Source: an uncultured Sphingopyxis sp. (GTDB lineage Bacteria > Pseudomonadota > Alphaproteobacteria > Sphingomonadales > Sphingomonadaceae). From it: a DNA stretch of 40,991 bases. The translations under genes and the position numbers were made by a program. Positions 8,558 to 15,355 of the stretch are shown one piece after another; positions within the stretch are counted from its first letter, which is position 1; every line of letters starts with the position of its first letter. The notes under the pieces were generated by a model. That model was not told the DNA's origin, made no database searches, and was given only the letters and a program-made list of their open reading frames with translations. The DNA is taken from positions 1 to 40,991 of the forward strand of contig CAKZIN010000091.1 in the NCBI GenBank assembly GCA_936933955.1. Reading direction: 5' to 3'.

Positions 8558-9136
8558 CTAGAAGGGGCTGATGATGGACAGGAACCGCTGGAGCCACCCC
8601 TGTCGTCCCGCGCGCGCCACCTCTCCGCGGCCGGTGAAGCCGATTTCACCGTTGGCGATGCGGGTGGAAGGGATGCGGTTGAAGGCGTCGATGTCGCTCG
8701 CGCGGACAAGTCCTGCTACCCGCAGGGTTTCGTCGCCGCGGTTGATGCGCACGCGCTTAACGCCTTCGACGCGCAGCAACCCGCCTGGGAGCACCTCGAC
8801 CACGCGCGCTGCGACCTCGCCCGACAGCTCATGACTTTGTGTCGAAGTTCCCTGGCCTTGGAAGCGATTGCTCCCGCCTAAGGAGAGGTCGCTCGCACGC
8901 AGCAACGCGAGCGGTCCGGTTGTCGGCGGCGAGAGACCCATCGATCCGTTGCGCTGCGTCCCCGTCGCATTCCCGGTCGAGGCATCGGTGCGCTCGACCA
9001 GCACCACGCTGACGATGTCGCCGACCCGGCCCGCACGCGTGCCTGCGATGAGCGCGAGGTAGTTTGCGTTGGCATCGAAGATAGCGCCGGGGCTAGCGTG
9101 TGCTGCTGCGGCAGTGAGGAGGATCGCCGCGATCAT
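8558..9136 (-). CDS. flgH: Flagellar L-ring protein FlgH (no visible lipobox)
   Basis: A 192-aa outer-membrane ring protein with the FlgH core: ANYLALIAGTRAGRVGDIVSVVLVERTDAS, then SHELSGEVAARVVEVLPGGLLRVEG, then VRASDIDAFNRIPSTRIANGEIGFTGRGEV. The signal peptide is short (MIAAILLTAAAAHA-SPG). No cysteine follows it, so the usual lipoprotein modification of FlgH is not apparent. The start overlaps the flgG stop by 4 nt, and 13 nt separate it from flgI. Confidence 0.93.
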   Translation of the reverse strand: MIAAILLTAAAAHASPGAIFDANANYLALIAGTRAGRVGDIVSVVLVERTDASTGNATGTQRNGSMGLSPPTTGPLALLRASDLSLGGSNRFQGQGTSTQSHELSGEVAARVVEVLPGGLLRVEGVKRVRINRGDETLRVAGLVRASDIDAFNRIPSTRIANGEIGFTGRGEVARAGRQGWLQRFLSIISPF

Positions 9137-9921
9137 AGCTGCTGCGCCGCGTTCTTGAGCATCTCGTCGGTGGCGGAGATCATCTTGCTGTTCACCTCGT
9201 AAGCGCGCTGGGTCTCGATCATGTCGACGAGCTCCTGCACGATGTTGACGTTCGATCCTTCGAGCGCGCCTTGCCGGATGGTGCCGCGACCCTCGTCACC
9301 TGCAGCGCCAACTTGCGCTTCCCCACTCGCACTGGTGGCTGCGTAGAGGCTGTCGCCCAGCGGCTGGAGCCCAGCCGGGTTGGCGAAGCGCGCGAGCTCG
9401 ATCTTGCCCACTTCGCTCGCCTCCGCTTCCCCGGGCAGCGAAGCGCTGACCGTGCCGTCGGCAGCGATGGTGACGGCGGTTGCGTTGTCGGGGATGGTGA
9501 TCTCCGGCACCAGCGCGCGCCCGTCTGCGGTGACGAGCTTGCCTTCCGCCGAGCGCTGGAAATCGCCCGCTCGGGTATAGCCGACGGTTCCGTCACGCTG
9601 CGCGACCTGAAAGAAACCGTCGCCCTGAATGGCGAGGTCGAGCGGATTGTCGCTGACGTTGAACGAGCCCTGCGCCATGATTGGCGCGGTCCCGCGCATT
9701 GCTACCCCGCCGCCAAGCTGCGTGCCGATCGCATGGCGATCCTCCCCCCCGGAGATCGCACCAGGCGCCGTCAGCGTTTGATAGCCGAGGCTCGCGAAGT
9801 CCGCCGGGTCGCGTTTGAAGCCGGTGGTGTTCACGTTCGCCAGGTTATTGGCGATGACGCGCATGCGCTGGGACTGGGCGTCGAGCCCGGTGCGCGCGAC
9901 ATGCATTGCGCTGTTACTCAT
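9133..9921 (-). CDS. flgG: Flagellar distal rod protein FlgG
   Basis: A 262-aa axial protein, the usual FlgG length. The N-terminal motif MRVIANNLANVNTTGFKRD, central DLAIQGDGFFQV and GYTRAGDFQRS, and C-terminal GALEGSNVNIVQELVDMIETQRAYEVNSKMI are all present. FlgG builds the distal rod that passes through the P and L rings. It is intact and lies 23 nt downstream of the broken flgF, in the normal flgF-G-H-I order. Confidence 0.96.
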   Translation of the reverse strand: MSNSAMHVARTGLDAQSQRMRVIANNLANVNTTGFKRDPADFASLGYQTLTAPGAISGGEDRHAIGTQLGGGVAMRGTAPIMAQGSFNVSDNPLDLAIQGDGFFQVAQRDGTVGYTRAGDFQRSAEGKLVTADGRALVPEITIPDNATAVTIAADGTVSASLPGEAEASEVGKIELARFANPAGLQPLGDSLYAATSASGEAQVGAAGDEGRGTIRQGALEGSNVNIVQELVDMIETQRAYEVNSKMISATDEMLKNAAQQL

Positions 9922-9944
9922 GTTCTTTCAGCCCCTTCCAAGCG

Positions 9945-10422
9945 CTAGCTGTTGAGACGCATCAATCCGACACCCGCGTCGTCGAGATCGCGTGCGGTGT
10001 TGATGAGGCGCAGTTGCTGGTCCCAGCCACGCTGGGCGTCGATCATCGACACGAGCGCCTGAGTGGCGTCGATGTTCGCGCCTTCGAGAAAGCCGGTCCG
10101 CACGCTCGCGTCGGGATCGTCGGGAAGCACGGTCCCGCCTTCCGCCCGCAGCAGCCCGTCGCTATCCTTGACCAGCGCGATGCCCGAAGGGTTGGCGAGC
10201 TTGAGCCGCGCCACCTCCGTCTCCCCGCCCGCAGGATCGCGCGCAAAGATGCGCCCATCGGCACGAATGGAGACCTCGCCTTCGGGCAGGGTGATAGGCC
10301 CGTCGCTACCGACGAGCGGACGCCCATCGTGCGTGGTGAGAAGCCCGGACGAGGAGCGTTGGAGATCGCCACGACGGGTGTAGGCCTCGCCGCCATCACT
10401 GCTTTGCACGGCCAGAAGCGCG
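9945..10422 (-). pseudogene. flgF: flgF remnant, 5'-truncated (proximal rod protein)
   Basis: About 157 codons of FlgF remain, from LLAVQSSDGGEAYTRRGDLQ through VRTGFLEGANIDATQALVSM to the stop. The N-terminal third is gone: the helix with the 'NxxNxxTxGF' motif and the first beta domain, an estimated 75-85 codons. To the right of about 10,422 the sequence stops resembling FlgF and becomes the antisense of fliL. The frame happens to stay open there, so a chimeric protein could start at the ATG at 10472 (MIHLRRLFAGG...), but it has no ribosome-binding site and no room for a promoter. FlgF is needed for rod assembly, so motility should be lost if this is real. Confidence 0.82.
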
Positions 10423-10470
10423 GCCGCTGCGGCGCCGCCGCCCCCCGCGAAGAGGCGGCGCAAGTGGATC

Positions 10471-10962
10471 ATGGGTGCCGCTGGCGGCTTGCTGCTCGCG
10501 GGTGGAGGGGCGGGCGTTGGCTGGTGGCAGGCGAGCGGCGCCCATGCCGCCACCCCCACGGGCCCACAGCTGGTGGCACGGGAGGACGCCGAGGACAGTG
10601 ACGTCGCGGCAGCCCGAGCGCGCGGCGGTCGCCCCGACCCCCGCCTGTTCAAGGCGAGCTACATCCCGATCGAGGGCAACTTCACCTCCAACCTTGGTGG
10701 CACAGGCTACGTCCAGCTCTCGATCGGCGCCCGCACCTTTTATGACGAGCGCGTCGGGCAGGCGGTCACGCTGCATCAGATGGCGATCCGCTCGGCGGTG
10801 CTGGCTGCTTTGAGCGAAGAAAGCCCCGAGGAATTGGCCACCGCGCAGGGCAAGCACGCACTGCGCCGCCGCCTCGCCGACACCATCAACCAGGTGCTGC
10901 GCTCGAACGAAGGCTTCGGCGGGATCGACGATGTCTATTTCACCGGATTCGTCATGCAATGA
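10471..10962 (+). CDS. fliL: FliL, native start missing (5'-truncated)
   Basis: A FliL-family basal-body protein: one membrane helix (GLLLAGGGAGVGWW) and a periplasmic domain (LFKASYIPIEGNFTSNLGG, YVQLSIGARTFYD, HALRRRLADTINQVL, IDDVYFTGFVMQ). FliL supports the stator. In frame upstream of ATG 10471 is a Pro-rich and basic stretch (PPPPAKRRRKWI) that looks like the true cytoplasmic N-terminus. No ATG, GTG or TTG occurs in that frame back to the stop at 10381-10383. The native start therefore seems to be lost at the junction with flgF. The stop overlaps fliM by 4 nt. Confidence 0.85.
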   Translation: MGAAGGLLLAGGGAGVGWWQASGAHAATPTGPQLVAREDAEDSDVAAARARGGRPDPRLFKASYIPIEGNFTSNLGGTGYVQLSIGARTFYDERVGQAVTLHQMAIRSAVLAALSEESPEELATAQGKHALRRRLADTINQVLRSNEGFGGIDDVYFTGFVMQ

Positions 10963-11774
10963 GCGGCGTTCGGCACCAATTCCCGACGCTTGGCGAGCGC
11001 GGCAAGGCGAACGATCCTCCGGTGGCGGGTTTGTCGCACCGGTTGCGGTCGACGCTCGAACCCTTGTTCGAAGCTTTGCTCGGCTGCCATGTCGAACTTG
11101 TTTGCGCGGTGTCGGACGCGCCGCCAACCGGGGCAAACCTCGCCCGTGTCGCTATCGCAGCCGAGGGACGGCAGATCGCCTGGGTGGACGCCGAGGCGGG
11201 CCACATCGCAGCGCTGGTCGACCGCCGTTTCGGAGGGTCGGGCGCAGGCTGCACCACGGGGTCGCGGCCGAATGCAAGCGAACGGGCGATGCTCGCCGCT
11301 CTGGGTGACGCATGCGGCGGGGCGCTGGCGCTCGCGACGGGGCAGAATTGGGACCCGTGCCAGCCACACCCGCTGTGGATAGACGAAAGTGCGTCCCCAT
11401 CGGCGGCGGCGCACGCGCTGGCGCTGACTCTGAACTTTCGCAGCGGTGCGCCTATCCACCTCACACTTCGTGTCGTGCGGGACTGCGTGCCCGAACCGAC
11501 CGCGGCGATGGAGCCTTTCGACGCGTGCGGCGACTGGTCCCGCCGCCTCGCCGACGTCGCGCGAGAGGTGCGGTTTGATGCGCGGGTCGTGCTCGCGCGT
11601 CCGACTCTGCCGATGCGTCGCCTGCTCGCGCTCGCTCCCGGCGACCTCATTCCGTTGCAGATCGCGCCGCTCGCGCCGCTGGCGATCGGCGGCCGCCGCG
11701 TGGCGCGCGGGGAAATCGGCGAGCAGGACGGCCTGGCGGTCCTGCCCATTCACGACGTCGCAGGAGCCGCATGA
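10959..11774 (+). CDS. fliM: Flagellar motor switch protein FliM (short, divergent)
   Basis: A 271-aa protein. The middle domain is recognisable by HIAALVDRRFGGSGAG, which corresponds to the FliM 'LVDxxFGGxG' motif. The C-terminus is a SpoA domain (LALAPGDLIPLQIAPLAPLAIGGRRVARGEIGEQDGLAVL). FliM joins FliG and FliN in the C-ring and normally binds CheY-P through an N-terminal 'LSQxEIDxLL' peptide. That peptide is absent here, and the protein is about 60 aa shorter than the usual 330 aa. ATG 10959 overlaps the fliL stop. Position between fliL and fliN supports the call. Confidence 0.85.
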   Translation: MSGVRHQFPTLGERGKANDPPVAGLSHRLRSTLEPLFEALLGCHVELVCAVSDAPPTGANLARVAIAAEGRQIAWVDAEAGHIAALVDRRFGGSGAGCTTGSRPNASERAMLAALGDACGGALALATGQNWDPCQPHPLWIDESASPSAAAHALALTLNFRSGAPIHLTLRVVRDCVPEPTAAMEPFDACGDWSRRLADVAREVRFDARVVLARPTLPMRRLLALAPGDLIPLQIAPLAPLAIGGRRVARGEIGEQDGLAVLPIHDVAGAA

Positions 11775-12100
11775 TGATCGACGAACAAAATGTTGGAACC
11801 GCGGTTCCCCGCGCGCTCGAAGCAATGCCGGGCATGGCGGCGTTTGGCGACGTTCCCGTGCGCCTGTCGGTGGAGGTCGGTAGCGCAGGCCTGTCGCTCA
11901 GCGATCTGCTGGCGCTCCAACCCGGCGGCCTGGTCGAGCTCGATCGCGCGAGTGACGACGCGCTCGACATTCTCGCCAACGGTGCGCTCATCGCACGCGG
12001 TGAGGTGGTGACGGTGAACGGTCGCTTCGCGGTCCGGATCGTCGACGTCGCCACCGCCTCCACGACGCGCAGCTTCCCGGCATTGGAGCGTCGGCAGTGA
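11771..12100 (+). CDS. fliN: Flagellar motor switch protein FliN
   Basis: A 109-aa protein with the SpoA domain: FGDVPVRLSVEVGSAGLSLSDLLALQPGGLVEL, then ILANGALIARGEVVTVNGRFAVRIVDV. FliN forms the base of the C-ring and docks the export ATPase complex. Two adjacent ATGs (11771, 11774) can start it, and both overlap the fliM stop. Its stop overlaps the GTG start of fliO. Confidence 0.93.
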   Translation: MMIDEQNVGTAVPRALEAMPGMAAFGDVPVRLSVEVGSAGLSLSDLLALQPGGLVELDRASDDALDILANGALIARGEVVTVNGRFAVRIVDVATASTTRSFPALERRQ

Positions 12101-12372
12101 TCAGCGATTACCTCACCCGCCTGCTGATCATGCTGCCGCTGATCGGTGGGCTCGCCTTCGCGGTGCTGTGGTTGTGGCGGCGCGGTGGGGGGGCGCTGAG
12201 CCTGGGCGGGGCGGGGCGGGCGCGCGCGAAGCTCGCCATCACCGATGCGGTGCCGCTGGGTCCGCTCGGCAAGCTTGCGCTGGTGCGCTTTGGCGACCGC
12301 GAGCTGCTGGTGGCGGTGACCAAGAACGGTACCGAGCTTCTCGCCCACCGCCGGACGCCCGCGGATGCGTAA
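12097..12372 (+). CDS. fliO: Flagellar biosynthesis protein FliO
   Basis: A 91-aa protein with a single N-terminal membrane helix (LLIMLPLIGGLAFAVLWLW) and a small cytoplasmic domain (ITDAVPLGPLGKLALVRFGDRELLVAVT). FliO helps assemble FliP in the export gate. The GTG start overlaps the fliN stop, and the 3' end overlaps fliP by 8 nt. The family is short and weakly conserved, so the call rests on length, topology and position between fliN and fliP. Confidence 0.88.
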   Translation: MISDYLTRLLIMLPLIGGLAFAVLWLWRRGGGALSLGGAGRARAKLAITDAVPLGPLGKLALVRFGDRELLVAVTKNGTELLAHRRTPADA

Positions 12373-13135
12373 GGGGTTCGTTTTCGCAGCGTTGCTGCTG
12401 CTGCCGACGCTCGCCGCGGCGAACGTGACGTCAGCGTCCGGCGAAGCCATGGCGGTCGGCCGCGCCGTCTCCGGCGCGATGGCGGCGGGCGCAGGTGAGA
12501 GCGCGCCGCTGTCGCTGTCCCTGCAGCTCCTCCTGCTGATGAGCGTGCTGACGCTGTTGCCGTCGGTGCTGCTGCTGATGACGAGCTTCACGCGCATCCT
12601 CATCGTCTTGTCGATCCTGCGTCAGGCGCTGGGGCTGCAGCAGACGCCCCCCAACCAGCTGCTGGTCGGCATGGCTCTGTTCCTCTCCGCCTTCATCATG
12701 AAGCCGGTCATCGACGACATCTCCACCAATGCCGTCGCTCCGGCCCGTAGCGGCGCGATCAGCACCGAACAGGGCATCGCCATCGCGGGCGCATTGCTGC
12801 ACCGCTTCATGATGGCGCAGACGCGGGAGAAAGACCTCAAGCTCTTCGCCGACCTTGCCGAAGCGCCTCCCTTTGCGAGCCGTGAGGAAGTGCCCTTCAC
12901 GATCCTGCTGCCCGCATTCGTCACCAGCGAACTCAAGACCGCGTTCATGATCGGCTTCCTCATTTTCCTCCCATTTCTGGTGATCGACCTGATGGTGAGC
13001 GCGGCGCTGATGGCGCTGGGTATGATGATGCTGTCCCCCACCATCGTGTCGCTGCCGTTCAAGCTGCTGCTGTTCGTGATGGTCGACGGCTGGGCGCTGG
13101 TTATGGGCAGCCTCGCATCGTCGTTCGTGCTGTGA
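12365..13135 (+). CDS. fliP: Flagellar export gate protein FliP
   Basis: A 256-aa gate component. It has a signal-like N-terminus (MRKGFVFAALLLLPTLAAA), then the hallmark FTRILIVLSILRQALGLQQTPPNQLLVGMALFL, and later VPFTILLPAFVTSELKTAFMIGF and MMMLSPTIVSLPFKLLLFVMVDGW. FliP, FliQ and FliR build the membrane export channel of the flagellar type III system. The stop overlaps the GTG start of fliQ. Confidence 0.97.
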   Translation: MRKGFVFAALLLLPTLAAANVTSASGEAMAVGRAVSGAMAAGAGESAPLSLSLQLLLLMSVLTLLPSVLLLMTSFTRILIVLSILRQALGLQQTPPNQLLVGMALFLSAFIMKPVIDDISTNAVAPARSGAISTEQGIAIAGALLHRFMMAQTREKDLKLFADLAEAPPFASREEVPFTILLPAFVTSELKTAFMIGFLIFLPFLVIDLMVSAALMALGMMMLSPTIVSLPFKLLLFVMVDGWALVMGSLASSFVL

Positions 13136-13401
13136 ACGGGGAGGCGCTGCTGGATGTCGCCGCGCAGGCGATGTGGCTGTTGGCGCTGGTGTGCGCCCCG
13201 CTGCTGGGCGCTGCGCTGCTGGTAGGGTTGCTCGTCGGCATGGTGCAGGCGGCGACCTCGATCAACGAACAAGCGCTGACCTTCGTCCCCAAGCTGATCG
13301 CGGTGGGAGCGGTGCTACTGCTGTTAGGGGCGGCGATCATGGGGCTGCTGGTCGACTTCACCGCCGACGTCTTTGCGCGCATCCCGGACGTGGTGCGGTG
13401 A
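13132..13401 (+). CDS. fliQ: Flagellar export gate protein FliQ
   Basis: An 89-aa protein with two membrane helices and the FliQ signature VGLLVGMVQAATSINEQALTFVPKLIAV. Length matches the family. The GTG start at 13132 overlaps the fliP stop, and its stop overlaps the GTG start of fliR, consistent with coupled synthesis of the gate subunits. Confidence 0.96.
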   Translation: MNGEALLDVAAQAMWLLALVCAPLLGAALLVGLLVGMVQAATSINEQALTFVPKLIAVGAVLLLLGAAIMGLLVDFTADVFARIPDVVR

Positions 13402-14183
13402 GTGCCGTCACCGGCTTTGCGGAGCTGGAACGCTGGCTGCTCCTCGGCATGTTCCTGATCCTGCGGCCGGGGGCGGCGATCGCAGCCGCTCCAATCCTTG
13501 GCGGAGTTCAGGTGCCGATGCAGCTGCGGGTCGCGATGTCGCTCGCGATCGGCCTCTCCGCTGCGCGACACCTCCCCCTCGCAAGCGTGCCGACGCCATG
13601 GACTCTCGACGGAGTGCTGGCGATCGCGGGCGAACTTGCGATCGGCGCGGCGATCGGCCTCGCAGCGCAGGTCGGATTCGCCGCCGCGCTGACTGCGGGC
13701 GAGCTGCTGGGCGGGGCGATGGGTCTGAGCTTTGCGGCGCTGATGGACCCGCTCACAGGTCGGCCGAGCCAGGCGCTTGGGCAGCGGCTCACCGCCATCG
13801 CGACCTTGCTGTTCTTCATCGGTGACGGCCATCTGCTCCTGCTGTCGAGCGTGGCGCACAGCTACGACTATTGGCCGGTTGGCGCGAGCGCCGAGCTATT
13901 CTCGGTGGCTGGGCGGATCGCGGGGCTTGGAAGCGCGGTGCTGGGCGCGGCGGTATCGATCGCGGCCCCCGTGCTCGGCGCCGCGCTGATGCTCCAGCTC
14001 GTGATGGCGATGCTGTCGCGTTCGGCGCCGCAGCTCAACCTCTTCGCGGTGGGCCTGCCTGCCACGCTGATGGGCGGACTGGTGCTGCTGGCGCTCGCCT
14101 TTCCCGCTGTCAGGGCGGCGAGCGATGCAGCGATCGGGGACGGCCTCCGCGAAGCGCAGCGGGTCGCGACCCGCGCGCCATGA
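13398..14183 (+). CDS. fliR: Flagellar export gate protein FliR
   Basis: A 261-aa polytopic protein. Features are LLGMFLILRPGAAIAAAPILGG near the N-terminus, GFAAALTAGELLGGAMGLSFAALMDPLTG in the middle, and LNLFAVGLPATLMGGLVLLAL near the end, all typical of FliR. The GTG at 13398, overlapping the fliQ stop, is the natural start; the frame is open further upstream but that is antisense-free overlap with fliQ and not needed. The stop overlaps the flhB ATG. Confidence 0.94.
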   Translation: MSAVTGFAELERWLLLGMFLILRPGAAIAAAPILGGVQVPMQLRVAMSLAIGLSAARHLPLASVPTPWTLDGVLAIAGELAIGAAIGLAAQVGFAAALTAGELLGGAMGLSFAALMDPLTGRPSQALGQRLTAIATLLFFIGDGHLLLLSSVAHSYDYWPVGASAELFSVAGRIAGLGSAVLGAAVSIAAPVLGAALMLQLVMAMLSRSAPQLNLFAVGLPATLMGGLVLLALAFPAVRAASDAAIGDGLREAQRVATRAP

Positions 14184-15310
14184 GCGAGGGCGAGAAGACC
14201 GAAGCCCCGACCCCGAAGCGTCTGCGCGACGCCGAGAAGCGGGGCGACCTCCTCACATCACGCGACCTCGGCGCGGCGCTGGTGATGGGCGCGGGTGCGG
14301 TGTGGCTGTCGTGGGCAGGAGCGGGCTTCGTCGACGCGAGCGCGCGGATGCTGGCGCGCGGCTTGACCTTCGACCGTGGAGCGCTCGAGCGCTTCGACGT
14401 CGGAGCGATGGTCGCGCGGGCGCTGCTGCCTTTGGCGCCCACGTTCGCGCCGCTGCTGGCGATGGCTGTCGCGGCGGCGCTCGCCTCGACGTTGCTCCTC
14501 GGACGGCTAAAGCCGCACTGGGGTGCGCTCGCGTTCAAGGAAGAGCGGGTTGATCCGCTGAAGGGGCTGCGGCGCATCTTCGGTGCGCAAGGCGCGATCG
14601 AGCTCGGAAAGTTGCTTCTGAAGGTCGGGCTTGTCGGCGCGCTGGGGGCCTGGGTAGCGGCAGGCGCAGCGGACGCGGCGGGGCAGGGGGTTCGCGACGC
14701 GAGCGTGTTCGCGCGCAGTTTCGGCGCTGAGCTGGTGGAGGCGATGACGCTGCTCGTGGTTGGGCTGCTGCTGATCGCGCTGGTCGACGCGCCGCTGCAG
14801 GCGATGCGCCGCACCCAGCGCCTGCGGATGACTCGGCAGGAGGTGCGCGACGAAGCCAAGCAGGCAGACGGTTCGCCCGAAACCAAGGCGCAGCAGCGTC
14901 GCCGTCGCCATGAGCTGCTGTCCGCTTCGGCGCGTCGCGGCGTGGCGGAGGCGACGGTCGTGCTCACCAACCCGATCCACATCGCGGTGGCGCTGCGCTA
15001 TCGTCAGGGGGAGGACGCAGCGCCGGTGGTGGTCGCCCGCGGCAAGGGCGCGACCGCGGAAGCCGTGCGGCTTCTCGCCGCCGAAGCCAGCGTCCCCGTG
15101 CTGCCCTACCCCGAGCTTGCTCGCGCGGTCTATTTCAGCTCGCGCGAAGGGCAGGTCATCAATGAGGCGCTGTTCCGTGCGGTCGCCGTGGTGCTTGCGT
15201 TCGTGCTGCGAATGGACGCCAAGGCGGCGGCAACACCCCCACAGGTCGAAGTGCCCGCGGAACTTCGCTTCGATTCGGAGGGACGCCGCCAAGGGGCGCG
15301 TCATGCCTAA
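14180..15310 (+). CDS. flhB: Flagellar export switch protein FlhB (NPIH instead of NPTH)
   Basis: A 376-aa protein. The N-terminus SEGEKTEAPTPKRLRDAEKRGD, four membrane helices and the linker RMTRQEVRDEAKQADGSPE are classic FlhB. FlhB cleaves itself between Asn and Pro of a conserved NPTH motif to switch export from hook to filament substrates. Here the motif reads TNPIHIAVALRY, with Asn264-Pro265-Ile266-His267 (14969-14980). The Thr-to-Ile change is unusual. The start overlaps the fliR stop by 4 nt. The C-terminal tail after VLRMDAKA is short and charged. Confidence 0.95.
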   Translation: MSEGEKTEAPTPKRLRDAEKRGDLLTSRDLGAALVMGAGAVWLSWAGAGFVDASARMLARGLTFDRGALERFDVGAMVARALLPLAPTFAPLLAMAVAAALASTLLLGRLKPHWGALAFKEERVDPLKGLRRIFGAQGAIELGKLLLKVGLVGALGAWVAAGAADAAGQGVRDASVFARSFGAELVEAMTLLVVGLLLIALVDAPLQAMRRTQRLRMTRQEVRDEAKQADGSPETKAQQRRRRHELLSASARRGVAEATVVLTNPIHIAVALRYRQGEDAAPVVVARGKGATAEAVRLLAAEASVPVLPYPELARAVYFSSREGQVINEALFRAVAVVLAFVLRMDAKAAATPPQVEVPAELRFDSEGRRQGARHA

Positions 15311-15355
15311 AGCTTGCGGCAGCGGCGCCGTTATCCCGCCCATGGAAGAGCCGAC

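Noticed and set aside
10565..10585. Sigma54-type promoter starting TGGCAC inside fliL
   Set aside because: There is no matching -12 element at the right spacing, and it lies within coding sequence.
10423..10652. Upstream part of the flgF frame as a genuine N-terminus
   Set aside because: It is the antisense of fliL, has no similarity to FlgF, and includes no ribosome-binding site.
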